Source of the DNA: Acidobacteriaceae bacterium
GTDB taxonomy: Bacteria; Acidobacteriota; Terriglobia; Terriglobales; Acidobacteriaceae
Length of the DNA stretch: 64,000 bases
Assembly: GCA_035944135.1 (NCBI GenBank)
Contig: DASZBM010000008.1
Span: forward strand, 62,001-126,000
Reading direction: 5' to 3'
The position numbers were made by a program, and so were the translations under genes. The notes below the pieces were generated by a model. The model worked only from the letters and a program-made list of their open reading frames with translations. It ran no database searches and was not told the DNA's origin. Below, one piece after another: positions 35,321 to 44,367 of the stretch (position 1 is the first letter of the stretch; each line of letters begins with the position of its first letter).

Positions 35321-37365
35321 GATTCAGCGGCTTTCCAGTGGGCACCCTCTTCGCGTGTGCTCTATTAACGGGTGCTTCACCTGCACCGGCGCAGTCCCCT
35401 CGGGGGGCCGCAGTTACAATTGCGGTATCACCTTCAGGAGATGATGCTGGAGGCGGTACTGTCGATCATCCCTTCCGAACGCTCGATCGGGCGCAACGTG
35501 CGGTGCGCGAGATAAATGGCAACAATAACGTCGTCGTGAGGCTCGCTCGCGGCACGTACCGCATCGATCATCCGCTTATCTTTCGCGCGATAGATGGCGG
35601 CCGCAACGAGCACACGGTGACATGGTCGGAGGCCGCGCCGGGTGCACAGCCTGTTATCAGCGGCGGCCTCGCTGTAAGCGGTTGGCATTTGTGGAATGCA
35701 GAGCGGCAAATCTATGTTGCGGACGTGCCGCGAGGCTTGGACGCGCGGCAGCTGTGGGTGAATGATCGGCTTGCCCCGGAAGCATCGCTTGAGCTTGCAA
35801 GGAAAGACTGGAGCTTCACGCGCGATGGTATGGTGCTGCGTGCCGGAGCAAAGAATCCGCTGGAAACTCTGCAGCACGCGAATCGACTCGAACTGCGCGC
35901 AACCGGTTTCTTCACTGAGAGGATCTCGCCGGTTGAGCGTGTTGACGGGGATACGCTTGTGATGCGCCAGCCGGCCTGGGACAACAACATCTGGGGATAT
36001 GACACCGTTGAAAAGCCGTTCGCGCCACAATTTTCGCACCTGTATCTGGCGAACGCGCTGGAACTGATCTCGCAGCCCGGACAGTGGTTTCTCGATCCCG
36101 CGCAAGGCAAACTCTATCTGCGACCGCCTGAAGGAGTGGAGGTCACAAAGGCTGATGTCGAACTACCGCGTTTGCCTGTGCTCGTCTCAGTTAGCGGTAC
36201 GCTCGATGCTCCAGTGCAGGACCTCTCATTCATAGGAATTCGGTTCTCCTACTCGAGTTGGCTCGGCCCATCGACTGATGAGGGCTATGCCAGCCAACAG
36301 AGTGGAACCTTTCTCGCGGGGAAGGCGGTTGCGTATCCAGCAGACCCTATCGGCACTTGTGCACAGGGATGTAGTGACTTTGAAAGCATGCGCAATCAGT
36401 GGAGCCAGATGCCGGCGGCCGTCCAGGTATCAGCCGCCAAGCGCATCACATTCGAAGACAACATCTTTGCACATCTCGGGCAATACGCACTCGGTATCGG
36501 CAATGACGCGGACGCGACGCTCTCCGGCGTCGGACTCGCAACCGGCGACATTACCGTCGTGGCGAATTTGTTTACAGACCTCGCCGGGGGTGGAATTCTG
36601 GCCGGCGGTGTGCAGCCCGATGCGCATCATCCGGGCGACCCGCGGCAGACGAACCGTCTGCTCATTGTGCGCAGCAACAGGATTCAGTCGGTTAGCAAGG
36701 ATTATCGCGACAACAGCGCAATAATCAGCACCTACGACTTAGGTGCCGTCATTCTGCACAACGATATTTCCGATGTTCCTTACGATGCGATCGACATTGG
36801 TTTCGGGTGGGGTCTTCAAGATCCGGGCGGGAATCCCAACTATATCTTCCGCGTGCATACTTACGACTGGAAACAAAATCCTATCTACCAGACACCAACG
36901 ACACACCGCGATGTTGTGGTTGCGAACAACCGTATTCATGGAGCAAAGAGCTATTTCCATGACGGCGGAGCCATTTATAACCTCTCCGCAAGTCCGGGCA
37001 CGTTGATTACAGAAAATTATATTTACGACAATCATTCGATGATCGGTGTCTATCTGGACGAAGGGTCTCGTTACATCACGGTCCGCCGCAATGTAGTGCA
37101 GGATGTGGGGAGTGAATGGCTGAATATCAACACGATGCGGGCGGCCTATCCAATGCGTATTTCGCTGGATAACACAGCCATCGACAACTGGCATGATGGC
37201 ACAAAGGTGGGGGGCATGTGGACCAATTATGAGAACAATCTCATCCTTGATGATCATCTGGTAAAGGACGATGCATGGCCTGTGGAGGCGCAGGAGATCA
37301 TGAAAAATGCGGGCGTCGAATCTACTGTTGCGTTGCCGACCTATCCGATTCAGCTGTCACGCTAA
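35317..37365 (+). CDS. Secreted right-handed beta-helix protein (pectate-lyase-like fold)
   Basis: Exported 682-residue protein, starting at TTG 35317 which overlaps the GH31 stop and has GAGG upstream. A signal peptide (TLFACALLTGASPAPAQ) precedes a domain beginning ITIAVSPSGDDAGGGTVDHPFRT-like repeats typical of parallel beta-helix enzymes (polysaccharide lyases, GH28-like or epimerases). Later helix turns include VVVANNRIHGAKSYFHDGGAIYNL and VRRNVVQDVG, with alternating N and G ladders. Last gene of the araC-associated group. No catalytic residues could be assigned. Confidence 0.82.
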   Translation: MRFSGFPVGTLFACALLTGASPAPAQSPRGAAVTIAVSPSGDDAGGGTVDHPFRTLDRAQRAVREINGNNNVVVRLARGTYRIDHPLIFRAIDGGRNEHTVTWSEAAPGAQPVISGGLAVSGWHLWNAERQIYVADVPRGLDARQLWVNDRLAPEASLELARKDWSFTRDGMVLRAGAKNPLETLQHANRLELRATGFFTERISPVERVDGDTLVMRQPAWDNNIWGYDTVEKPFAPQFSHLYLANALELISQPGQWFLDPAQGKLYLRPPEGVEVTKADVELPRLPVLVSVSGTLDAPVQDLSFIGIRFSYSSWLGPSTDEGYASQQSGTFLAGKAVAYPADPIGTCAQGCSDFESMRNQWSQMPAAVQVSAAKRITFEDNIFAHLGQYALGIGNDADATLSGVGLATGDITVVANLFTDLAGGGILAGGVQPDAHHPGDPRQTNRLLIVRSNRIQSVSKDYRDNSAIISTYDLGAVILHNDISDVPYDAIDIGFGWGLQDPGGNPNYIFRVHTYDWKQNPIYQTPTTHRDVVVANNRIHGAKSYFHDGGAIYNLSASPGTLITENYIYDNHSMIGVYLDEGSRYITVRRNVVQDVGSEWLNINTMRAAYPMRISLDNTAIDNWHDGTKVGGMWTNYENNLILDDHLVKDDAWPVEAQEIMKNAGVESTVALPTYPIQLSR

Positions 37366-37522
37366 ACGAGGGATCTTCTTCGCACGGCATCGAAGGGGCC
37401 CGCGGCCTGAGCGTTCTTCAGATTCCCGCCGCCCGAGAGTCTATCGGCAACCTCAGTCTCAGGCTGGTTGCGCCGATGCTTCGCCGCGAGCCTTCTCACT
37501 GATTGATCCGAAATACATATGC
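37366..37522. other. Non-coding gap before the regulatory array
   Basis: No convincing gene, terminator or repeat is visible between the beta-helix stop and the TGACA array; the small frames here have no family resemblance. Confidence 0.5.
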
Positions 37523-37560
37523 CGACATTGCGGTGACAATCATCTGACCGTCAACTGACA
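37523..37560 (+). promoter_or_regulatory. Pho-box-like array, four repeats at 11-bp period
   Basis: CGACA (37523), TGACA (37534), TGACC (37545) and TGACA (37556) lie exactly 11 bp apart, 50 bp before the nucleotidyltransferase start. It contains the shared core TGACAAT-N3-CTGAC. The spacing is that of OmpR/PhoB-type response regulator sites. This is the best copy in the window and opens the biosynthetic operon. Confidence 0.8.
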
Positions 37561-37610
37561 ATCCAGCGTCCTCGACCCTCTACGTTCGTCATAGTGCTCG
37601 CTCGCAAGGA

Positions 37611-38999
37611 GTGGGGCTGCATGATCGCGTGAGGTATCGAACTGACAGGATGCAAGTCCTTCGAGCACAAGGCGCAGATCGCGTTGCTCTCGCTGATACC
37701 GGTCTTGCCACCGACTGGCGCGGAAATAGCGCCGTGTCGTTGCGTGGTGATGCAGTCAAACCGAAGAGCCAAACCCGTGATCAGCAGATCCGCGGAGCTG
37801 CACTTTTCTGCTTTTCAGAGTCTTACTCGGGTTCGTTACTCTGCACGCTCAGGGCGAAGGAGTGGATCAAGCTTCTGCATTGGTTGGATGTCAGTGGTCT
37901 GGCATTATATTTTCTCGATCGAATGGCCGAAATTCATCAGCGAAGTTCTCTACCTGCTTGGGTCGTGAATCGGCTGGAACGCAGCTTGGAAGAAAATCGC
38001 GAGCGGACGTCTGGGCTGATTGAAGAATCAGCAAGACTGCAGCAGGATTTCCAATCAAGGGATCTCTCTTACGCTGTCATGAAGGGCCTTTCGCTCTGTC
38101 CTGTGTCTGTGTCCCGTCTTGAGCTTCGGCATCAGTTCGATCTTGATTTTCTGATCGCGAGCAGCGACGCTCCTGCCGCGAAGGAGATTCTCGGGCAACA
38201 CGGTTACACGTTGTTTGCGATCAGCGGAAAAAGCTGGGAGTTCAAGAAAGGACAGACGCCGCGCGTTTGCCCAAGAGACCTCTATCGCGACCTGCCCTAT
38301 CGTGGGGTGGAACTCCATCTAGATGTCGATACTCCTGGCTCGCCTACACGGCTCGATCGGGCAGTAAAACGGGAAATGCATGGCTTGATGATGCCTGTGC
38401 TTTCGCCTGTTCATCTCTTTGTCGGGCAGGCGATGCACGCGTCGAAGGACATTGCCAGTCCCTTTCTTCGGGCATCGCACCTCTTCGAGTTCCACCGTCA
38501 TGTGCTCGCACAGCGAGACGACATCTCCTTCTGGCAGAAACTGCATTTGCACGCTCGCGAAGACCGGCGCGCTTGTGTCGCGATCGGCATGGTGACGTAT
38601 CTCGCTGAATCTGTCTGGGGCAACTTTGCACCACAGGCGCTTACTTCCTGGACAGTAGAGCAGCTTCCTCCCTCCGTCCGGCTTTGGCTAGACCTTTATG
38701 GCCGAGATGCGGCCATTCAAGCTCCTCCTGGAAACAAGCGATACTTGTGGTTGCGAGAAGAGTTGGTGGCCGCGGGTTGTGGTGCGGCTCTGAGGTCGCG
38801 CAAAACACGGTCGGTCCCTTTCCGCTTACCTCCAGCCGTGATTCAGGCGATACCCGGAGAGGCACTCTCCACGCGAGTAGCTCGTTATCTTGTCCAGATT
38901 CGTTTTGTTGCTTCTCGCGTCCGATTTCATGTGGTGGAAGGTCTACGCTTCATCGTTGAATCACGCCGGTGGCACAAGTTTAGGAGTAGTTTGCCATGA
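37611..38999 (+). CDS. Nucleotidyltransferase-family protein (NTP_transf_5-like)
   Basis: Protein of 462 residues resembling the uncharacterised nucleotidyltransferases found in lasso-peptide and exopolysaccharide clusters. The central part has VMKGLSLCP, then F176-D-L-D179-F in a context (RHQFDLDFLIAS) expected for the metal-binding Asp pair, and a second acidic strand VELHLDVDTPG. The C-terminal part is basic and mostly helical. Start is uncertain: GTG 37611 has only an overlapping AAGGAG, and GTG 37629 or ATG 37650 are possible. Its stop overlaps the methyltransferase ATG. Function in this cluster is unknown; such proteins may modify a carrier or sugar. Confidence 0.75.
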   Translation: MGLHDRVRYRTDRMQVLRAQGADRVALADTGLATDWRGNSAVSLRGDAVKPKSQTRDQQIRGAALFCFSESYSGSLLCTLRAKEWIKLLHWLDVSGLALYFLDRMAEIHQRSSLPAWVVNRLERSLEENRERTSGLIEESARLQQDFQSRDLSYAVMKGLSLCPVSVSRLELRHQFDLDFLIASSDAPAAKEILGQHGYTLFAISGKSWEFKKGQTPRVCPRDLYRDLPYRGVELHLDVDTPGSPTRLDRAVKREMHGLMMPVLSPVHLFVGQAMHASKDIASPFLRASHLFEFHRHVLAQRDDISFWQKLHLHAREDRRACVAIGMVTYLAESVWGNFAPQALTSWTVEQLPPSVRLWLDLYGRDAAIQAPPGNKRYLWLREELVAAGCGAALRSRKTRSVPFRLPPAVIQAIPGEALSTRVARYLVQIRFVASRVRFHVVEGLRFIVESRRWHKFRSSLP

Positions 39000-39808
39000 C
39001 GGAAATTCCTCTTTGTTCCGCTGCCCAGGCTTTCGATGCGATGGCTCCGGACTTTGATGCTCGATTTCGTGCATGGGCAAGCGTTGCCGCACAGAGGCGC
39101 GCCGTGCGAGCTACTCTTCTTGATCAATTCCCTCCGAAGGGCCACATACTGGAGATTGGCGGAGGTACCGGTGAAGATGCGCTGTTCCTCGCGGAACGGG
39201 GGTTTCGCCTACTTCTCACGGATGCTTCCCCGGCTATGGTCGATATTGCCGAAAAGAAGCTCCGCTTTTTGGGTTCTTGCGCTCAGATCGTCGCTGCAGA
39301 AGAGATGGAGAACTTCGCGGAGGAACGACGTCGGGCTGGTGAGCTGCCTTTTGATGGAGCATTCTCAGACTTCGCTCCGCTCAACTGCGTGCAGGACATC
39401 CGCTCCGTAGCCAAAGGGCTAGCGTTGCTCCTCAAGCCAGATGCAGCCGTCATGCTCGTACTGTTCGGCACCTGCTGTCCGGCCGAGATCGTTGTAGAAA
39501 CGCTGCGCGGACGTCCGCGCAACGCCCTCAGGCGATTTCATCGAGGAGCAGCGCCTGCAACGCTGGCACAGCGTAGTTTTGAAGTCTTTTACCACCGAGG
39601 CTCCGAACTGCAGCGCGCCTTCGGGCCATGGTTTGAACTGGAACGGAAGATCGGTATCGGTCTTGCTGTGCCGCCCAGCGCCGCAGAACCGTGGATCTCG
39701 CGCTATCCTCATTTGCTGGCGAAGTTGGAGGCGTTTGATCGAACGATGGCACACTTGCTGGCGCCGTTCGGTGACCATGTCCTTTACCAATTTCGTCGAA
39801 GACGTTGA
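38996..39808 (+). CDS. Class I SAM-dependent methyltransferase
   Basis: Cytoplasmic methyltransferase of 270 residues. Motif I is HILEIGGGTGEDALFLAERG, followed by LLTDASPAMVDIAEKK (acidic loop for SAM ribose) and FDGAFSDFAPLNCV (motif IV). The ATG overlaps the preceding stop (ATGA), so it is translationally coupled to the nucleotidyltransferase gene. Acceptor unknown; the cluster also has a second methyltransferase and a radical SAM enzyme. Confidence 0.88.
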   Translation: MTEIPLCSAAQAFDAMAPDFDARFRAWASVAAQRRAVRATLLDQFPPKGHILEIGGGTGEDALFLAERGFRLLLTDASPAMVDIAEKKLRFLGSCAQIVAAEEMENFAEERRRAGELPFDGAFSDFAPLNCVQDIRSVAKGLALLLKPDAAVMLVLFGTCCPAEIVVETLRGRPRNALRRFHRGAAPATLAQRSFEVFYHRGSELQRAFGPWFELERKIGIGLAVPPSAAEPWISRYPHLLAKLEAFDRTMAHLLAPFGDHVLYQFRRRR

Positions 39809-39835
39809 TCCCTCACGAGAGCGAGGCCACACGCG

Positions 39836-40441
39836 TTGACTACGCTGAAAAAGATTGCCGAAGTCGATTTTCCAACTCGGTGGGCTTCTTTTCGCCTGCT
39901 TGCATTCGAGAGGCACCGGGCCGGCAGAGAAGATAACGATTGCGAAACTGCCCTCGCCCTCGTTCACGGAAATATCCACGAGAAACCTCCTCTCGTGCGC
40001 ATTCACTCGCAATGCGCAACTGGCGACATCTTTCACTCTCTACGTTGCGACTGTCACGATCAACTTCATCTTGCTTTGCACAGCATCGCTGAGGAACGTG
40101 CAGGAATTCTGCTCTATGAGCATCAGGAAGGTCGGGGCATTGGTCTGATGGAAAAGCTGCGCGCCTAGGAACTGCAGGATGCTGGACTAGATACCATCGA
40201 GGCAAATTTGCATCTCGGACATAGGGCAGATCTGCGTGATTATCACCTGTCCGTCGAGATTCTGCGCTTCCTCAAAGTCTTCTCTCTTCGGCTAATGACT
40301 AACAATCCTGAAAAGATGAAAGCGCTTGAATCTTCGAACATCTGTATTGTGGAGCGCATTAGCGCAGAAGTGCACGTTAGTCCTCATGCAGCCCGCTACC
40401 TTGCTACCAAGCGACAAGATGGGTCATCTTGCTGGTTCCGG
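39836..40441 (+). pseudogene. ribA: Disrupted GTP cyclohydrolase II
   Basis: Remnant of GTP cyclohydrolase II, the first enzyme of riboflavin synthesis (also used to make pyrrolopyrimidine or toxoflavin-type metabolites). From TTG 39836 the frame has [20 protein letters not shown] with the three zinc cysteines, and [14 protein letters not shown]. It then meets TAG at 40166-40168 exactly where the family has the Tyr of RAYxLQD. Reading on, LQDAGLDTIEANLHLG and LMTNNPEKMKAL continue in the same frame up to about 40410, where a net frameshift occurs: the terminal DKMGHL appears in another frame (40412-40429). Two separate lesions argue for real decay over a single sequencing error. It lies 27 bp after the methyltransferase gene. 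Confidence 0.85.
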
Positions 40442-40620
40442 TACTCCAGTTCAAACCACGCGCGGCATTACGAACGAAGATAAGACGGCAGCGCCGACTC
40501 CATCCCTTGCGGGAGACAACTGAGGGGATGACATTGAGGTTACATTCCCGAGACAAACCGCCCGAGTCGCGAGACTACTCTCACAAGCAAGCGGAACTCC
40601 GCATAAATGGGGCATGATTC
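40442..40620. other. Non-coding trailer after the ribA remnant
   Basis: No family resemblance in any frame; the frames that are open are short continuations of the decayed ribA or noise. No array of 11-bp repeats is present, so the downstream genes probably depend on the promoter at 37.5 kb. Confidence 0.5.
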
Positions 40621-42102
40621 GTGGCTGACGTTTTACTGACGCATTCGTACCATCTACCCTACGACACGAAACAGTCGCAGAAGATGCAGCCTTATCTACC
40701 GCTTGGAACACTCTATGCAGCCACGGCGTTGCGGCAACGCGGAATTTCAACCGATGTCTTCGATGTAATGCTCGAAGCTCCCGAACATGGTTTCGTCAAG
40801 GCTCTCCGGCGCAGTCAGGCAAAGATCGTTGTCGTCTACGAGGATGACTTCAATTTTCTATCGAAGATGTGTCTTACCCGAATGCGGGAGATTGCATGGA
40901 GTATGGCACATGTCTCTAAGGATTTGGGCGTCATTACCGTGGTGCATGGGTCGGATGCTACGGATAATCCTCAACTCTTTCTTCAAAATAACTTCGACTA
41001 TGTTCTGTGCGGAGAAGCTGAAAACCTTTTAGGTGATTTGTGCAGGGCTGTGCTCGACGGCACTGAAGTGTCCTCGTGGAATGGTTTGGTGCGCCGGGAC
41101 TCGTCCGGACGACTCCGCTGCGGTTCGCAACACTTGGTTAGAAATCCTGGCTGGTCACAATTTTCATTTCCCGCCCGCGATTTGGTCGATCTCGAACCTT
41201 ACCGGGCTGCATGGACGAGCACGCACGGTTACTTTTCAACCAACATGGTTGCAAGCCGCGGGTGCCCATTCCGGTGTAATTGGTGCGCAAAACCGATCTC
41301 CAGCAACCACTTTCAACTACGCGCCGCTTCCGCTGTCGCTGATGAGATGGTAATGCTCAAGCAAGCTGGCGTCGACCATATCTGGTTCGGCGACGATATC
41401 TTCGCCTTGAATCATCACTGGGTCGAGCAATTTGCGAGGGAAGTTGCAGATCGCAGTATTGATCTGCCGTTCAAGGTCCAATCGCGAGCGGACCTCATGC
41501 ACAAGGATACGGTCCGTCATCTGAGTGCCTCTGGTTGCACGGAGGTCTGGATGGGCGTAGAGTCCGGATCGCAAACGATCCTCGATGCGATGGATAAGGG
41601 CATCACTCTCGACCAGGTCGCATCTGCCCGCGAGCAACTTCGACTCGCCGGTGTTCGATCCTGTTTCTTTCTTCAATTGGGTTATCCAGGCGAAACCTGG
41701 ACGGAGCTACAGCAGACTATCAACCTGGTGCGCAGATTGCGGCCTGACGACATTGGCATTTCCTTTTCCTACCCACTGCCTGGCACGGTTTTTTACGAGC
41801 GTGTGCAATCGCAGCTCGGCGCTAAGCGCAATTGGACCGACAGCGATGATCTCTGCATTATGTTCAACGCAGCCTATACAACGGACTTCTACCGTGCAGT
41901 CCGCGACGCATTGCACGCAGAAGTAGACTCGTGGACTAAGCCCGGATGCGGTAACGTAGCTGCTCTCTGGCAGATCGTTGAAGATATGGAGCCGAGCAGT
42001 CGTGTATCGGAGCCTTGCCATTTGTGGACTGATGTCAATATCACATCATCTTCCATGTTTGTCTCTGTCGACTCTCTGATTACGAATGGGTCTCGGCAAT
42101 GA
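40621..42102 (+). CDS. B12-binding-type radical SAM enzyme
   Basis: Protein of 493 residues with an N-terminal cobalamin-binding-like domain (about 1-150; YLPLGTLYAATALRQRGISTDVFD) and a radical SAM barrel. The cluster ligands are C215, C219 and C222 in ASRGCPFRCNWCAKP; downstream IWFGDDIFALN, GVESGSQTILDAMDKG and FFLQLGYPGETW are characteristic. The classic DxHxxG cobalamin motif is not evident (VVHGSDATDNP occupies that region), so B12 dependence is uncertain. GTG at 40621 is chosen because the ATG at 40616 is out of frame. The stop overlaps the next methyltransferase ATG. Likely performs methylation or a C-C/C-S rearrangement in the cluster product. Confidence 0.88.
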   Translation: MADVLLTHSYHLPYDTKQSQKMQPYLPLGTLYAATALRQRGISTDVFDVMLEAPEHGFVKALRRSQAKIVVVYEDDFNFLSKMCLTRMREIAWSMAHVSKDLGVITVVHGSDATDNPQLFLQNNFDYVLCGEAENLLGDLCRAVLDGTEVSSWNGLVRRDSSGRLRCGSQHLVRNPGWSQFSFPARDLVDLEPYRAAWTSTHGYFSTNMVASRGCPFRCNWCAKPISSNHFQLRAASAVADEMVMLKQAGVDHIWFGDDIFALNHHWVEQFAREVADRSIDLPFKVQSRADLMHKDTVRHLSASGCTEVWMGVESGSQTILDAMDKGITLDQVASAREQLRLAGVRSCFFLQLGYPGETWTELQQTINLVRRLRPDDIGISFSYPLPGTVFYERVQSQLGAKRNWTDSDDLCIMFNAAYTTDFYRAVRDALHAEVDSWTKPGCGNVAALWQIVEDMEPSSRVSEPCHLWTDVNITSSSMFVSVDSLITNGSRQ

Positions 42103-43073
42103 CACAAGTTGTGGAGTGCACATCGCCGAACGCGGACAGTGGACAGGAGTCAGGGCGCCAGTCTGTAGTTCAACTGCGTTGTTCCCTCTGCAAGGGAGAC
42201 GTCAGTGAAGATCTGAAGTGCAGATCGTGCAAGTTCCTGATGAGAGAGAAGGGAGGAATCATTCTCGCACTACCTCCTGATCGGCTCGCTCACTATGCCC
42301 AGTTCATTGCTGACTATGAACACATTCGCGCCGCCGAAGGTCGCGGTAGTCATGAGAAAAGTTACTACCTTGCTCTCCCGTATCGAGATTTGACCGGACA
42401 TAATAACGTCCAGTGGAAACTTCGAGCCAAGAGCTATGACTTCCTTATTCACCACGTCCTCAATTCATCCGCGGATGAAGATACTGTGCTCGATCTCGGA
42501 GCGGGTAATTGTTGGCTGAGTTTTCGTCTTGCCCGGCGAGGGTATCGTCCTGTAGCCGTTGACTTGCTCACCAACCAGCAGGATGGACTGGGGGCTGCAG
42601 AGCATTATCATCAGGATATCGGCTCCCGAATTCCTTGTTTTCAAGCGGAGATGAATTGTCTCCCATTTCAGGACGCACAGTTTGACGTCGTGATTTTCAA
42701 TGCCTCGTTTCATTATTCCGAAGAATATGAAGTAACGCTCCGCGAGGCTCTCCGGTGCACCAGACCTGACGGGCGTGTAGTCATCTGCGATACGCCCTGG
42801 TACTCGCGACACCATAGCGGTAAGCAGATGATTGCCGAACGAAAGGCTTACTTCCGGGATCATTTCCAGACGGCATCGGATTCCCTGAGAACTCAGGAAT
42901 TCCTTACAGACGAACGCCTGAGGAACCTTGCGGACTCGCTTTCCATTCGATGGGCAGTGTATTACCCGTGGTATGGATTGAAGTGGGCGATGCGTCCTTG
43001 GATTGCAAGGCTGCGCAGGCGCCGAGAACCGTCGCAGTTCCGTATCTATGTGGCGAGGAAAGATGCAAGCTAG
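42099..43073 (+). CDS. Zinc-ribbon SAM-dependent methyltransferase
   Basis: Methyltransferase of 324 residues with an N-terminal zinc ribbon (C28, C31, C41, C44 in LRCSLCKGD and KCRSCKFL) and a class I fold: motif I VLDLGAGNCWLSFRLARRG, then PVAVDLL, and FDVVIFNASFHYSEEY. The ribbon layout recalls RlmA-like methyltransferases, but the position in a metabolite cluster suggests a small-molecule or lipid acceptor. The C-terminus is basic (RLRRRREPSQFRIYVARK). Overlaps the radical SAM gene by 4 bp and the amidohydrolase start by about 11 bp. Confidence 0.87.
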   Translation: MTQVVECTSPNADSGQESGRQSVVQLRCSLCKGDVSEDLKCRSCKFLMREKGGIILALPPDRLAHYAQFIADYEHIRAAEGRGSHEKSYYLALPYRDLTGHNNVQWKLRAKSYDFLIHHVLNSSADEDTVLDLGAGNCWLSFRLARRGYRPVAVDLLTNQQDGLGAAEHYHQDIGSRIPCFQAEMNCLPFQDAQFDVVIFNASFHYSEEYEVTLREALRCTRPDGRVVICDTPWYSRHHSGKQMIAERKAYFRDHFQTASDSLRTQEFLTDERLRNLADSLSIRWAVYYPWYGLKWAMRPWIARLRRRREPSQFRIYVARKDAS

Positions 43074-44367
43074 CCCTATTGCTGAGAAGAAGAATGAGTG
43101 CCCCGCAGTCATCTGCTGTTCACGTTATGCATTGGGACCGCACGCAGCCATTCGCGGTTGTCTTCATATACGTTCCCGGAAGTTATGGCATCTTTGCAAA
43201 GAGCCCCAACTCGCTTCTATAGCTAGAAAAATCGATCTCAAGGGATTTCTGTTGTTGCCCGGATTCATCAACGCACATGATCACCTGCAGTACGGACTGC
43301 ACCCAAGAATAGGACAACCTCCCTACACTAATTATGTCGAGTGGGGAGATGATATTCACTCAACTGTCCCCGAGTTGATTGCCCAGTATAACTCTGTACC
43401 GAAAGACATTCGACTGTGGTGGGGAGGAATACGCAATCTCCTCTGCGGCGTCACTAGCGTGTGCCACCATGATCCTTTGTGGCCCGCGCTGCAATCTGAA
43501 GGCTTTGCGGTAAAAGTGTTGAGCACTTACGGATGGGCGCACTCGGTCGAGCTCGCTCCGGACATTCACAAGGCGTGGGCAGCCACGCCGAATAAGTGCG
43601 GTTTCTTCGTCCATGTGTCTGAAGGAACAGATGAACGTGCCCGGAGAGAGTTCGCCGAGTTGGATAGATTAGGTATGCTCAGCGCAAAGACTGTCATTGT
43701 CCATGGCTTAGCGCTGGGGCAATCAGATATTGCGCTACTCCGGGATCGTCGATCCTCATTGATTCTTTGCCTCTCCTCCAACAAATTTCTTTATAACCGT
43801 CTTCCGGATTTGGAAAACCTGCGCGCGGTGAAGAGCATTGCACTGGGGAACGACTCGCCTCTCACAGCTGCCGGAGATCTGTTGGACGAGGTTCGATTCG
43901 CCATGGAAGAGGCGTCAATCGCTCCACAGGTGGTATATCGAATGATCACTGAGCGTTCGGCAGCCATTCTGCGGCTGCGCAGTGGGGAAGGCAATATCCG
44001 CAAAGGCGGTAGCGCTGATTTCATAGCGGTCCGTGACAACGGTGATGCGCCTTGTGACAGAATGCGTACGCTTTCCTGGCGAGATGTAGAGTTTGTGATG
44101 ATTGACGGCGAGGTGCGACTCGCTTCGGAAGACGTGTGGCGCCTCATTCCGCCGGCAGACAAAGACGGCATGGAGCCTCTCTGGATTGATGGTTACATAC
44201 GGTGGTTGCGCGCACCCATCCGACAACTCATGCAACAGGCCGAAGCCTTCCTTGGGCGCGGGATGGTGCGTCTCGGGTCGCGTAAGGTCCAACTTCCAAA
44301 CTCGGGCAGTCCCGCTTCTTCCTGTGTGCTCAATCGCCCGACACCATCCAGCGAGCCGAGACTGTAA
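43063..44367 (+). CDS. Amidohydrolase-superfamily metal-dependent hydrolase
   Basis: Cytoplasmic amidohydrolase of 434 residues (ATZ/TRZ/cytosine-deaminase-like branch). Metal ligands are H72 and H74 in GFINAHDHLQYG, then His in FFVHVSEG and IVHGLAL, and Asp in ALGNDSPLTA. ATG at 43063 overlaps the methyltransferase end; the ORF is open further upstream but without family features. The N-terminal composite beta domain is short. It could deaminate or hydrolyse a purine- or pyrimidine-like ring or a lactam in the cluster product. The stop overlaps the glycosyltransferase ATG by one base (TAATG). Confidence 0.83.
   Translation: MQASPIAEKKNECPAVICCSRYALGPHAAIRGCLHIRSRKLWHLCKEPQLASIARKIDLKGFLLLPGFINAHDHLQYGLHPRIGQPPYTNYVEWGDDIHSTVPELIAQYNSVPKDIRLWWGGIRNLLCGVTSVCHHDPLWPALQSEGFAVKVLSTYGWAHSVELAPDIHKAWAATPNKCGFFVHVSEGTDERARREFAELDRLGMLSAKTVIVHGLALGQSDIALLRDRRSSLILCLSSNKFLYNRLPDLENLRAVKSIALGNDSPLTAAGDLLDEVRFAMEEASIAPQVVYRMITERSAAILRLRSGEGNIRKGGSADFIAVRDNGDAPCDRMRTLSWRDVEFVMIDGEVRLASEDVWRLIPPADKDGMEPLWIDGYIRWLRAPIRQLMQQAEAFLGRGMVRLGSRKVQLPNSGSPASSCVLNRPTPSSEPRL

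Noticed and set aside
40208-40483. 91-residue ORF as an independent gene
   Set aside because: It is the C-terminal part of the decayed GTP cyclohydrolase II in the same frame.
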